Shown: piece by piece, positions 6,662 through 14,821 of the stretch
Layout: each line of letters starts with the position of its first letter
Position numbering within the stretch: position 1 is the stretch's first letter
Translations under genes and position numbers: made by a program
Assembly: GCF_000718775.1 (NCBI RefSeq)
Contig: NZ_JOCB01000133.1
Coordinates: 1 to 18,897, forward strand
Reading direction: 5' to 3'
DNA length: 18,897 nucleotides
Source: Streptomyces sp. NRRL S-31
GTDB taxonomy: Bacteria; Actinomycetota; Actinomycetes; Streptomycetales; Streptomycetaceae
Notes under the pieces: model-generated
Database searches by the model: none
Seen by the model: only the letters and a program-made list of their open reading frames with translations
Told to the model about the DNA's origin: nothing

Positions 6662-8276
6662 TACGAGCACCGACGGACCGCGTCCGCGCCGACGGCGGCT
6701 CACCCGGTATGTGCCGTTCCCCAGGCGTACCGGACAGCAGACCGCCCGGCCCGGGCCCGGACCCGGCTCCGCCGGCCTCGTCGGCCGCCGGCCCCTGGTC
6801 CTCGAGACCTGGGAAACCGGCGGCCTGATGGCCGACGCCCGCAAGCGGGGCGTGACGGCCGGGCGGAAGAAGACACTGGACCCGTGGGTGCTGCACAGCG
6901 GCGACCGGCTGCCCTACTTCGCCGAGCTGGCCTCGCTGCGGGACGCCGTGGTGTCCCGCATCGAGGAGGAGCTGCGGCTGCGGGAGGAGGTGGCCCGGCT
7001 CCAGGACGCCCAGGCGGAGTCCGACGTGACCACGGGCGAGGCCGAGACCCGGCTGCTGGACGAACGGCTGCGGGAGGCCGACCGGAACATCGAGGCGGCC
7101 CGGCGCCAGCTCAACCTGCTCGCGACCCGTTCCTCACGCTGGCTGCGTTTCCGGGACCGGCTGCGCGAACGGGTGGAGGACCGCTGGCTGCGCGCCCGCT
7201 TCCCGGAACCGGCCGGACCCGCGGACGGCCGCACCCGGGCCCCGGACGGCACCGGACCCGGCCTCGCGGCGGACGGCACCGGCCCCGCGGACGGCACCGG
7301 TCAGGCCCCGGGCAAGGAGGAGGGCGCGGACCGCGACGACTGGCAGTCGGTGCCCACGGCGGGCGCCGCGCCGGACGGCACCCCGTCGGCGGCGCTCGGG
7401 GAGGACTACCGTGCCGCCCGGCGGGAGACCGAAGCCGTCGGGTCGGCCGAGGGCTGGGAGGGCATGACGACCCGCCCCGGGCTGCCCCGCTGGCTGAGCC
7501 TGAGTCTGCTGCTGGTCATCATGGCCGTCGAAGTGCCGGTCTACTGGGTCGCCTACCAGCCCTTCCACGGGGTCGGCAGCACCGGCGGCGACCTGATGTC
7601 CGGCACGCTCGCCGTCTCGTCCGCCGTCATCATGCTGATCCTGCCGCACCTGGCGGGGCACATGCTGCGGTGGCGCACGGCGACCGGTTCGCCGCGCGGC
7701 GGCTGGTTCCCCGCGCTCTCCCTGCTGGGCGTGTGGGGCGGACTGACCTGGCTGCTCGGCACGCTGCGCGCCAGGTTCGTGATGCAGCACGACACGCCCG
7801 CGCCGGTCGGCGGCGGCACCTCGGGCTTCCGCGGGCTCGGCGGCTCCGCGGCCGGCCCGACGACGCTGGTGGACCGGCTGCACCTGACGACCACGACGGT
7901 GACCTGGCTGTTCTGCGCCCTGCTGCTGCTCTCGGGCGGTGTCGGCTTCCTGCTCGGCCTGTTCCGGGAACACCCGTTCCTGGACGCCTTCCGCACCTCG
8001 CTGGAGCGGCGCGCGGAACTGCGGGCCGAGCGCGAGCGGAGCCTGGCCGCCACCGAGCGGGCCCGGGCCGCGCAGAGGACGGCCGAGTCCCGGCAGCGGG
8101 ACCGCAGGGAGGCCGCCAACGCGCGGATCGCCGCGGTCCGCGAGCTGCACGAGGCCGCCGCGCACGAGTACCTGCACGGGGTGATGACCGCGGCGAAGGA
8201 TCCCGCCGTCAGCGAGTCGGCGATGCGCCTGTCCCGTGACTGGCCGCTGCTGCCCGCTCCGGCACCACGCCACTGA
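6636..8276 (+). CDS. Coiled-coil membrane protein with four transmembrane segments
   Basis: 546 residues; ATG 6636 has GGAGGG about 9 nt upstream and lies inside the end of the lipoprotein gene. Order of parts: basic, Pro/Arg-rich N-terminus (1-60); Glu/Arg-rich coiled coil (about 97-180, with runs such as RIEEELRLREEVARL); a low-complexity linker with repeated DGTGP motifs (about 200-230); four hydrophobic segments at about 285-308, 322-346, 358-381 and 418-444; then a second charged coiled coil (about 450-515) and a short tail. No enzymatic motif was seen. The double coiled coil flanking a membrane block suggests a scaffold or signalling channel working with the vWA lipoprotein outside and the 227-residue protein inside; this is inferred from operon structure only. 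A perfect hairpin follows within 5 bp of the stop. Confidence 0.75.
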   Translation: MSTPVTSTDTSTDGPRPRRRRLTRYVPFPRRTGQQTARPGPGPGSAGLVGRRPLVLETWETGGLMADARKRGVTAGRKKTLDPWVLHSGDRLPYFAELASLRDAVVSRIEEELRLREEVARLQDAQAESDVTTGEAETRLLDERLREADRNIEAARRQLNLLATRSSRWLRFRDRLRERVEDRWLRARFPEPAGPADGRTRAPDGTGPGLAADGTGPADGTGQAPGKEEGADRDDWQSVPTAGAAPDGTPSAALGEDYRAARRETEAVGSAEGWEGMTTRPGLPRWLSLSLLLVIMAVEVPVYWVAYQPFHGVGSTGGDLMSGTLAVSSAVIMLILPHLAGHMLRWRTATGSPRGGWFPALSLLGVWGGLTWLLGTLRARFVMQHDTPAPVGGGTSGFRGLGGSAAGPTTLVDRLHLTTTTVTWLFCALLLLSGGVGFLLGLFREHPFLDAFRTSLERRAELRAERERSLAATERARAAQRTAESRQRDRREAANARIAAVRELHEAAAHEYLHGVMTAAKDPAVSESAMRLSRDWPLLPAPAPRH

Positions 8277-8280
8277 GCCC

Positions 8281-8337
8281 GTAGGCACGGCACCGCCCCG
8301 GCCCTCCGCGTGAGGGCCGGGGCGGTGCCGTGCCTAC
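8281..8337. terminator. Bidirectional terminator hairpin, 25-bp perfect stem
   Basis: Arms 8281-8305 and 8313-8337 are exact reverse complements, with the 7-nt loop ccgcgtg. It lies between the convergent ends of the plus operon (stop 8276) and the RES gene (stop 8344), so it can serve both directions. There is no T tract, as is common for Streptomyces terminators. Confidence 0.9.
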
Positions 8338-8343
8338 GGTTGC

Positions 8344-8994
8344 TCACTCCTCCGGGACGGAGACGACGGCGCCAACCGGCGCCAGCAGCCGGTTGACCTC
8401 GCGCACGTCGTCCGCGGACGCCAGTCTCAGCGACCGCCCGGGGCGCGGGTCGAGGGGCGGGTCGGGGCACCGGTCCTGGAACAGCTGGAGCGCGTTGCGC
8501 GGCCGGCAGCGCTTGGACGTCCACCACAGCCCCTGCGCGTCGCCGCACCGTTCGCGGATGACCCGCACCCAGTACCGGGTGCCGGCGTACTCCTCGGTGT
8601 CGATCAGCCAGTCGTCCTGCCAGACGGCGGCCAGTGCCTCGGCGGTCGTCAGGTCGACCAGGGAGAGTTCCGCCGTCGTGCGGACCGCGGACAGGACGTA
8701 CCGGGACGCCTGTGCCCAGGGGATCAGACGCACCCCGTCGGCGCCGAACTCCACGGAGCGCAGCAGGACCTCGCTGAGGGCGGTGACCGGGTCGAGGGCG
8801 GCGTAGAGGTAGGGGTAGGGGTCCTTCGCGGTGGGATCGAAGCGGCTGCCCTTGAAGAACTCGTGCGCGACGGTCGGGTTGAACTCGCCGGCCGCGTACC
8901 GCTCCTCGTGGCACCGCCACAGCACGGTGCCCGCGGGCAGGATGTGGCGCACCGGCTCCATGGCGACGCCCTCGGGCGGGATCTGGGGACCCAT
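8344..8994 (-). CDS. RES-family toxin (NAD-degrading)
   Basis: 216 residues from ATG 8994, whose A is shared with the TGA of the upstream gene (TGATG). ATG 8961 is an alternative with a better GAGGG ribosome site and would give 205 residues. The three residues that name the RES family fit: Arg27 in VLWRCHEERY, Glu75 in DPVTALSEVLL, and Ser160 in GLWWTSKR; the ending LQLFQDR also matches the family. Characterised RES toxins (for example MbcT of M. tuberculosis) consume NAD+ by phosphorolysis or hydrolysis and stop growth unless bound by an antitoxin with a DUF2384-type C-terminus. The upstream overlapping gene encodes such a C-terminus, so the pair is a toxin-antitoxin module, here third in an operon led by a CHAT protease. 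All key residues are present, so it is probably active. Confidence 0.88.
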   Translation of the reverse strand: MGPQIPPEGVAMEPVRHILPAGTVLWRCHEERYAAGEFNPTVAHEFFKGSRFDPTAKDPYPYLYAALDPVTALSEVLLRSVEFGADGVRLIPWAQASRYVLSAVRTTAELSLVDLTTAEALAAVWQDDWLIDTEEYAGTRYWVRVIRERCGDAQGLWWTSKRCRPRNALQLFQDRCPDPPLDPRPGRSLRLASADDVREVNRLLAPVGAVVSVPEE

Positions 8995-9680
8995 CAGACG
9001 GCCCCCACCAGTTCGGCGGCGGCGCGTTCCAGCGCGTCGTCCGGCAGGACACCGAGCAGGTCGGCGGGGACGCCGCCCAGCCACCGGTTGCCGCCCAGCC
9101 ACCAGCCGGCGGCGCCCCAGGGGTCCCGGTCCGCGCGCAGCAGTACGTTGATCCGGCGGACGACCGGCAGGGGTTCGGCGGTGCCGGGCCGGAACTGGAA
9201 GCGGGGGTAGCGGACGCCGTGGTCCGGGTCGCGCAGCCGGATGAGCGCGGCGGGCGCGTCCGGGCCGCCGGGCGGTGCCTGTCCGCTCCCGGTCAGCGCG
9301 GCGTGCTCGGACTCGGACAGCGCGGGGGCGGCGAGCAGCCGTCGGCGGGCCGTCCGGAGCAGGTCGGCGGGGTCGGGCGGCGGGGTGCCGAGGACGCCGA
9401 TCACCGCGTCGATCGTGGTGAGGGCGGGCAGTTCGCGGGTGGCGGTGGCGTAGCGGTGGCCGCCGAGCGCCTCGGCCACCGGGTGGCCGGGCGGCAGCGC
9501 GGACAGGGTGCGCTTCAGCCGGCGTACGGCACGGGCGACGGCCGTCGTGTTCCCGGCGGCCGTCTCGTCGCGCATCTCCCGCAGGATGCCGGCCAGTTGA
9601 CGGAGGTCGGCCGCGTCCAGCCCGGTGCTGACGGTGGTCCAGTGGCTCTCCAGGAGCCTCAGCAGGTCCTCCGAGGTCAT
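8994..9680 (-). CDS. Antitoxin-like protein with MbcA/ParS/Xre-type toxin-binding C-terminus and extra N-terminal domain
   Basis: 228 residues; ATG 9680 overlaps the stop of the CHAT gene (ATGA) and its own stop overlaps the RES start. The C-terminus (about 160-228) reads YPRFQF, then DPWGAAGWWLGGNRWLGG, PADLLG and a closing helix, matching the DUF2384-like toxin-binding region of RES-partner antitoxins, which plug the toxin active site. The DNA-binding helix-turn-helix usual in Xre-type antitoxins is not clear: residues 103-150 are short and degenerate. Residues 1-80 form a helical domain with a conserved-looking HPVAEAL end, unlike Xre antitoxins and reminiscent of small proteins linked to CHAT proteases in actinobacterial conflict systems (tentative). 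I infer that this domain docks to or is cut by the CHAT protease, releasing the toxin. Confidence 0.75.
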   Translation of the reverse strand: MTSEDLLRLLESHWTTVSTGLDAADLRQLAGILREMRDETAAGNTTAVARAVRRLKRTLSALPPGHPVAEALGGHRYATATRELPALTTIDAVIGVLGTPPPDPADLLRTARRRLLAAPALSESEHAALTGSGQAPPGGPDAPAALIRLRDPDHGVRYPRFQFRPGTAEPLPVVRRINVLLRADRDPWGAAGWWLGGNRWLGGVPADLLGVLPDDALERAAAELVGAV

Positions 9681-12600
9681 ACGCGTTCTCCTTGCTCCGG
9701 CCTGGCGGGAGGTGCCGCCGGTGCCGGGTTGCCGTGGTGGACGAAGGCCGCCCAGGTGTCGGGCCGGTCGCGGAAGTCCTCCGCGAGCCGCCGGGCGGCC
9801 GAGAGGCCCTCCAGCGCCGGGACGGGCGGGCGCTCGTCCGGCGGGGTGAGCATCCAGCGCTGGGCGGCGCGCAGCGCGTCCGGTGGCGCGAGTCCCCGGG
9901 TGAGGGCGTCGTGCAGGACGAGCATGAGCAGTTCGGAGCGCATGTCGTCGACCTTCCACCGGGAGCCGATGGCGTCGGCGGCCAGCCGGTGCACCAGTAC
10001 CGAGGTGACGGTCAGCGCCTCGTCGTGGTCGCGGGTGGTCAGGTCCGTCTCGCAGCCGCCGCACACGACGAGGGGCCCGGCGGACCGGAAGGCGTCGCCC
10101 TCGGCGGGCGTCTCCAGCAGGGTGCTCAGCGTGAGGTCGCCGGTCGCGGACGGTGCGCCGGCCGGGTCCGGCGCGGCCAGCCGCAGGGCCGACCGGGTGG
10201 GGTCCGGCCCGGCGAGTCCGTGACAGGCGAGGTGCACCAGGGAGGCCGGGGCGGCGGCCCGGCCGCCGAGCAGCGCCAGCACCGTCTCCGGGGTGGCGGG
10301 GTCGTCGTCGGGGCGGTGCACCACGGCGTGCGGGTAGTGGACGGCGGCCAGGGTGTCGATCTCCTCCTCGGCCCACTCCAGGTCGTCCGCGCCGTGGAAG
10401 ACCAGCGCGGGCCGGTCGGTGAGCGCCATCCGCTCGCGGGCCGCGGCCCGCAGGAACTCCCGGCCGGACGCGGCGTAGGTCAGCACGGCGACCTCACAGG
10501 CCCGGACCGGTCGCGGGGCGCCGTGCCCGGCGGGCGCCCGCAGGACCGCCGCCTGCCAGGGCACGACGCCCAGGTCGCCGCAGGGCACGACGACGAGGCG
10601 CACGGCGGCGGGACGGCCGGGGACGGCGGAGCGATCGGGGACGGCAGACCGGTCGACGCCAACGGGACGGTCTTGGACGGCGGGACGGCCGGGGACGGCA
10701 GGACGGCCGGGGACGGCGGGACGGCCGGGGACGGCAGACCGGTCGACGCCAACGGGAGGGCCGGGGACGGCGGAGCGGTCGGGGCCGACCGAGCGGTCCC
10801 GCACACCGGACTCGGTCAGGGCGCGGTCCCACAGGCCGAGGTGGTCCAGCGCTGGGCCGAGTACGTCACCGGCCCAGGCGCACAGGCCGTCCAGGGCACG
10901 CAGCCAGTGCCGTTCGGCGCGGTCCCGCTCGGCACCGTCCCGATCGCCGGCGGCCTCCAGGCGCTGCCGGTCCGCGCCGGCCGCCAGGTACTCGGCGACG
11001 GGTCCACGGCCGCCCGGGGTCAGGCCGGGCGGGGACAGCACCCCCACCGGGCCGTCGGCGGTGACGACCAGGACGGCGCCGTCCTGGCCGTCGACGCCGG
11101 GCACCAGGTAGAGCAGCGCGTCCGCTCCCGACTCCCGCAGTCCGGCGCGCAGATCGGACACGGAGGCGGACACCGGGTGCGCGTCGGTGCCGCCGTGCCC
11201 GCGCAGCAGGTCCAGCGAGCGGCGCCGCAGGTCGCCAGGCAGGTCGGCGGCGCCCACGCCCGCCGCGGCGAGCACGTCCAGCGGGGAGCGGGCCCGCAGG
11301 CCGCCCGGGGAGCCGGCGTCGGCGGAGAGTTCCAGCAGGGAGCGGTCGTCGCCGCGTTCCCCGGCGGGGCCGGCGGCGGACCGCCAGCGTTCGGCCAGCT
11401 CCCGCTCACCGAGGGCCGCCAGCCGGTCGGCCACGCCCGCGGAGACGGCCGCCGCCCCGAGCACCAGCGAACGGCCGGCCTCCAGGCAGGCGATCGCCTC
11501 CTCGGCGCGTCCGGCGCGCAGCGCCCAGAAGGCCGCCGCGCGGCCCCGGTCGGCCGCCGCGCGGGCGATGCGCAGGCCGCGGCCGACACCTTGCTGGAGC
11601 AGGACGTCGTCGGCGGAGTGCCGCAGCGAGGTGCGGGCCAGGCCGACCGCGGCCCGCAGGTCGGCCCCGGCCTCCGGGGTCCCCGGCCGGAGGCCGGCCC
11701 GCTTGGCGCGCAGCGCGGCCAGGTCCCAGGTGAGCCCGGCGCCGCCGGGGCCGCCGTCGGGGAGTTCGGCCAGCGCCCGCGTCAGCTCGGCGACGGCCTC
11801 GTCCAGTGCCCCGGCGTCACCGGTGAGCAGGTGCAGCGTGTCCAGGGCGATCGCGATGCCGCCGCGTGCCCGGGGCCGGAAGTCGGAGGTGAAACCGGTG
11901 TCGTCCAGGGCGGCCCGGGCACGCCGGACGCCCTCGGTGATACGGCTCGGGTCCGACTCGGCGATCGCGGTCAGGGTGATCAGCGGGGCCCAGGTGATGT
12001 CGAGGAGGCTGCGCAGGACGGGCATGCGCACCGAGGTCTCCACGGCCCGCCGGAGATGGTGCACGGCCGCGCGCAGGTGCTCGGTCCGGTCGTCCGCCGT
12101 GGTGGCGAGGACGACACCGCCGAGGTAGGCGACGCCGAGGACGAAGCCGGTCAGGGCGCCGGTCCATTCCTCGGCGCGGTCGTAGGTCTCGTCCAGTTCC
12201 AGTTCGCACAGCGCGTCGATGACGTCGTCGACGGCCTCGGCGTCGCCCCGGTCCAGGGCGTCGGTCAGCCGGGTCAGGCACTTCACGGTCTGGCCGCACA
12301 GGCGCAGGTTGACGGAGGTGACGCTGGTGGGGTCGCCGTCCCACCACTGCTCCTCGAACAGGTCGCGGGCCATGTCCTCGTCCTGGAGGCTGCCGCCGGT
12401 GAGGGCGGCCCCGAGGAGCAGTCCGGGCACGATGGTGCGCAGCCATTCGCCGTGGAGGTCCTCGTCGAACTCGCCGTCGGCGGACGCCTCGCGCATCAGC
12501 CGGAGTGCCTCGCGGAAGCCCTCCATGTCACCGGTGCGGGTGGCGAGGGCGACGTGCACGAGGGCGGCGACCAGCCGGGACGGCAGGGGGGCGCGGCCCT

Positions 12601-13516
12601 GCCGGCCCGCGGCGGGGCCCTGCTCGCCCGTCAGCTCGGCGAGCAGCCCGGACATGTTCCGCGGTGTGACGATCCCGGGTGACATCACCTCGGCCATGGC
12701 CAGGAACCGGGTCATGGTGTCGCGGATCTCCGCAGAGACGTCGGCGGCACCGGCCGGCTCGGTGTCCGGCTCCCCGGGCCGGTCCGGGAGCGTGGCGGCG
12801 TCCGTCATCTGGTCGAGCATCATCGTCAGCAGGGTGCCCAGCGGCTGCGGCACCGCCGGGCCGGCCATGGTGTCGAGCAGTCCGCGGCCCCGGCGGACGA
12901 GGGCACCGGTGTCACCGGACTTGAGCGCGTCGGTCATGCCGGCGAACGCCAGGAGCTGGTCGCGCAGGTGCGGGGGCATGTCCGGGTGCTCGCGCGCCAG
13001 CAGCAGCCGGACGAGCAGCTCGCTGTCCTCCACCACGCCCGTGCCGCCCTCGGCGGCGGGGGTGCCGTGTGTGACGAGGGACATGAGCCGGTCGACGGTC
13101 CACTGGTTCCCGGGCCCCGCCGTGACGTCGCGGCTGAGCCGCACCAGCCGGGACCCGACCAGCGCCACCAGGTCCCGGTACGCGGCCTCCCGGTCCTTCT
13201 CGCCGAGCACGGCCGAGGTGCGGGCCTCCTCCAGCAGCGACAGCGCCCGCTCCCGGTCGGCCGGGTCGCCGGTCAGCAGGAACCGCACGGCGCGGCAGCG
13301 GCCGAGCCGCGCCGCGATCCGCGCGGTGGTGCCGGACGCGTCCCGGTCCCGGGCCGGCTCCCGCAGGGCCGACTCCAGTTCGTCCGTCAGGGCGTCCAGG
13401 TCCGGCCCGCGTAGCCCCTGGTACGCGTCCGGTTCGAGCGGTACGGACAACCCGTCCGCGCGGGCGAGCGCGGCGGTGGTGCGGTCGGCAGCGGGCGCGG
13501 TCCCGGCTTCGCTCAT
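9677..13516 (-). CDS. Helical-repeat CHAT-domain caspase-like protease
   Basis: 1279 residues from ATG 13516 (GGAGGGG about 7 nt upstream). Residues about 1-790 are Ala/Leu/Arg-rich helices consistent with degenerate TPR-like repeats. The C-terminal third is a CHAT domain: a DALLYLVPG strand near 800, RLVVVPCGDLGVVPWQAA, catalytic His1099 in VHLACHG, catalytic Cys1155 in VVCGGCET, and a WAAFVHHGNP ending. CHAT proteases are caspase relatives, often with TPR sensors, that cleave a partner protein when triggered, as in TPR-CHAT/Csx30 and CHAT-gasdermin systems. No signal peptide, so cytosolic. Residues 907-972 are eleven six-residue repeats that interrupt the CHAT domain ahead of its catalytic core. 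The gene is the first of three overlapping genes with an antitoxin-like protein and a RES toxin, the likely substrate and effector. The trigger is unknown. Confidence 0.9.
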   Translation of the reverse strand: MSEAGTAPAADRTTAALARADGLSVPLEPDAYQGLRGPDLDALTDELESALREPARDRDASGTTARIAARLGRCRAVRFLLTGDPADRERALSLLEEARTSAVLGEKDREAAYRDLVALVGSRLVRLSRDVTAGPGNQWTVDRLMSLVTHGTPAAEGGTGVVEDSELLVRLLLAREHPDMPPHLRDQLLAFAGMTDALKSGDTGALVRRGRGLLDTMAGPAVPQPLGTLLTMMLDQMTDAATLPDRPGEPDTEPAGAADVSAEIRDTMTRFLAMAEVMSPGIVTPRNMSGLLAELTGEQGPAAGRQGRAPLPSRLVAALVHVALATRTGDMEGFREALRLMREASADGEFDEDLHGEWLRTIVPGLLLGAALTGGSLQDEDMARDLFEEQWWDGDPTSVTSVNLRLCGQTVKCLTRLTDALDRGDAEAVDDVIDALCELELDETYDRAEEWTGALTGFVLGVAYLGGVVLATTADDRTEHLRAAVHHLRRAVETSVRMPVLRSLLDITWAPLITLTAIAESDPSRITEGVRRARAALDDTGFTSDFRPRARGGIAIALDTLHLLTGDAGALDEAVAELTRALAELPDGGPGGAGLTWDLAALRAKRAGLRPGTPEAGADLRAAVGLARTSLRHSADDVLLQQGVGRGLRIARAAADRGRAAAFWALRAGRAEEAIACLEAGRSLVLGAAAVSAGVADRLAALGERELAERWRSAAGPAGERGDDRSLLELSADAGSPGGLRARSPLDVLAAAGVGAADLPGDLRRRSLDLLRGHGGTDAHPVSASVSDLRAGLRESGADALLYLVPGVDGQDGAVLVVTADGPVGVLSPPGLTPGGRGPVAEYLAAGADRQRLEAAGDRDGAERDRAERHWLRALDGLCAWAGDVLGPALDHLGLWDRALTESGVRDRSVGPDRSAVPGPPVGVDRSAVPGRPAVPGRPAVPGRPAVQDRPVGVDRSAVPDRSAVPGRPAAVRLVVVPCGDLGVVPWQAAVLRAPAGHGAPRPVRACEVAVLTYAASGREFLRAAARERMALTDRPALVFHGADDLEWAEEEIDTLAAVHYPHAVVHRPDDDPATPETVLALLGGRAAAPASLVHLACHGLAGPDPTRSALRLAAPDPAGAPSATGDLTLSTLLETPAEGDAFRSAGPLVVCGGCETDLTTRDHDEALTVTSVLVHRLAADAIGSRWKVDDMRSELLMLVLHDALTRGLAPPDALRAAQRWMLTPPDERPPVPALEGLSAARRLAEDFRDRPDTWAAFVHHGNPAPAAPPARPEQGERV
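10601..10798 (-). repeat. Minisatellite of eleven 18-bp units inside the CHAT gene
   Basis: 198 bp encode exactly eleven hexapeptides of the types DRSAVP, GRPAVP, GPPVGV and DRPVGV. A higher-order block recurs: the word gacggcagaccggtcgacgc starts at 10640 and 10730, 90 bp (five units) apart. Every unit keeps frame, so copy-number change by slippage would not break the protein. Confidence 0.9.
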
Positions 13517-13689
13517 GCGTCATCCCCTCCCGCCGCCATGGTGCCCGCTCGCGCGATCCGCCGGGCGGGTCCGGAGCGGCTCACCGGCATCCTGCCGGAC
13601 AACGCCCGGCTACCGGCCGGTTTCCGCCCGGCCCGGGGCGACGGGACGAGGACGCAGGCGCACGGGCGCCCGGCGGTCGCGCGGCCGGT

Positions 13690-13756
13690 GGGACGGCGGG
13701 GGCACCGGCCCTCCCGGGACGGCGGGGGCAGCGGTCCCCTCCCCGGGACGGCGGGG
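13690..13756. repeat. Three copies of a gggacggcgggg word
   Basis: gggacggcgggg starts at 13690, 13716 and 13745 (spacing 26 and 29 bp) in the gap between the CHAT gene start and the LLM gene stop. The third copy forms the loop and part of the stem of the hairpin there. The rest of 13517-13790 shows no convincing gene or promoter, though the CHAT operon promoter must lie here unless it is read through from upstream. Confidence 0.6.
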
Positions 13757-13761
13757 AGGGG
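13736..13761 (-). terminator. Hairpin downstream of the LLM oxidoreductase gene
   Basis: Arms cccctccccg (13736-13745) and cggggagggg (13752-13761) pair perfectly around a 6-nt loop, 29 nt past the stop of the last gene of the catabolic operon. It probably separates that operon from the CHAT operon on the same strand. Confidence 0.65.
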
Positions 13762-13790
13762 AGAACGGGGGGCGGAGCGCGGGGAGGCGG

Positions 13791-14810
13791 TCAGGAGTTG
13801 ACGGCGGGGATGACGCGGCTGCCGTAGGCGTCGATCGTCGCCTCCTGCGCGTCGTGCATGTCGTACACCGCGAACTGGTCGACGCCCAGGGCGCGGAGCG
13901 CGGTCAGTTTCTCGACGTGCCGCTCGACCGGGCCGATGACGCAGAACCGGTCCACGATCTCGTCGGGCACGAACGCGGTGTCCGGGTTGTCGCTGCGCCC
14001 GTGGTGGGCGTAGTCGTAGCCCTGCCGGGCCGCGATGTAGTCGGTGAGTTCCGCGGGGATCCGGGCGGAGTGCGCGCCGTATCTGGCGACCAGGTCGGCG
14101 ACGTGGTTGCCGACCATGCCGCCGAACCAGCGGCACTGGTCGCGGGCGTGCGCGAGGGCCGCGGGCGAGTCGTCCTCGGTGACGTAGGCGGGGGCGGCGA
14201 CGCAGACGGTCACCTCGGACGGGTCCCGGCCGGCGGCGGCCGCCGCGTCCCTGACGGCCCTCACCATGTACTCGGTCAGGTACAGGTCGGCGAGCTGGAG
14301 GATGAACCCGTCCGCCTCCTCACCGGTCAGCTTCAGCGCCCTGGGGCCGTACGCGGCCATCCAGACGGGGAGTTCGGCGCCCTCCCGGACCCAGGGGAAG
14401 CGGATCCTGGTGCCGCCGACGTCGGCTTCCTCGCCGCGGGCGAGGGCGCGGATGACCTTCATGGCCCCGCTGATCCGGGCGAGGGTCTCGGGTCTGCGGC
14501 CGGCGACGCGCATCGCGGAGTCGCCGCGGCCGATGCCGCAGACGGTGCGGTTGCCGAACATGTCGTTGAGGGTGGCGAAGGTGGAGGCGGTGACCTCCCA
14601 GGTGCGGGTGCCCGGGTTGGTGACCATCGGGCCGACCTTCAGTTCCCGGGTGTTCGCCAGGATCTGGCTGTGGATCACGAACGGCTCCTGCCAGAGCACG
14701 GCGGAGTCGAAGGTCCAGCCGTAGCGGAAGCCGTTGCGTTCGGCCCGTCGCATCAGGCTGACGACGCGGGAGGCGGGCGGGTCGGTTTGCAGGACGAGTC
14801 CGAAGTCCAT
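13791..14810 (-). CDS. F420-dependent LLM-class oxidoreductase (luciferase-like TIM barrel)
   Basis: 339 residues from ATG 14810; AGGAG lies 8 nt upstream and includes the end of the hydantoinase stop region. The bacterial-luciferase-like fold is seen in the opening MDFGLVLQTDPP, the strand LKVGPMVTNPGTR, the GIGRGDSAM loop typical of F420-binding LLM proteins, the PVWMAAYGPRALKLTGEEADGF signature shared with F420-dependent reductases, and a long C-terminal half ending in FCVIGPVERHVEKL. It resembles the LLM subgroup found beside hydantoinase genes (CPS_4043-like; assigned from memory). It follows the dihydropyrimidinase gene by 11 bp. F420 enzymes of this class oxidise or reduce C=C or C=N bonds, so a role in oxidising or reducing a pyrimidine or hydantoin-like substrate is possible. 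The substrate is not known. Confidence 0.85.
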   Translation of the reverse strand: MDFGLVLQTDPPASRVVSLMRRAERNGFRYGWTFDSAVLWQEPFVIHSQILANTRELKVGPMVTNPGTRTWEVTASTFATLNDMFGNRTVCGIGRGDSAMRVAGRRPETLARISGAMKVIRALARGEEADVGGTRIRFPWVREGAELPVWMAAYGPRALKLTGEEADGFILQLADLYLTEYMVRAVRDAAAAAGRDPSEVTVCVAAPAYVTEDDSPAALAHARDQCRWFGGMVGNHVADLVARYGAHSARIPAELTDYIAARQGYDYAHHGRSDNPDTAFVPDEIVDRFCVIGPVERHVEKLTALRALGVDQFAVYDMHDAQEATIDAYGSRVIPAVNS

Positions 14811-14821
14811 GGGCACCGCTC

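Noticed and set aside
9692..12682. 996-codon plus-strand open frame
   Set aside because: Antisense to the CHAT protease, whose catalytic motifs and overlaps with neighbours are clear on the minus strand.
13538..13801. Possible small plus-strand gene in the CHAT-LLM gap
   Set aside because: No ribosome site, composition driven by gggacggcgggg repeats, and it overlaps the hairpin and the LLM stop.
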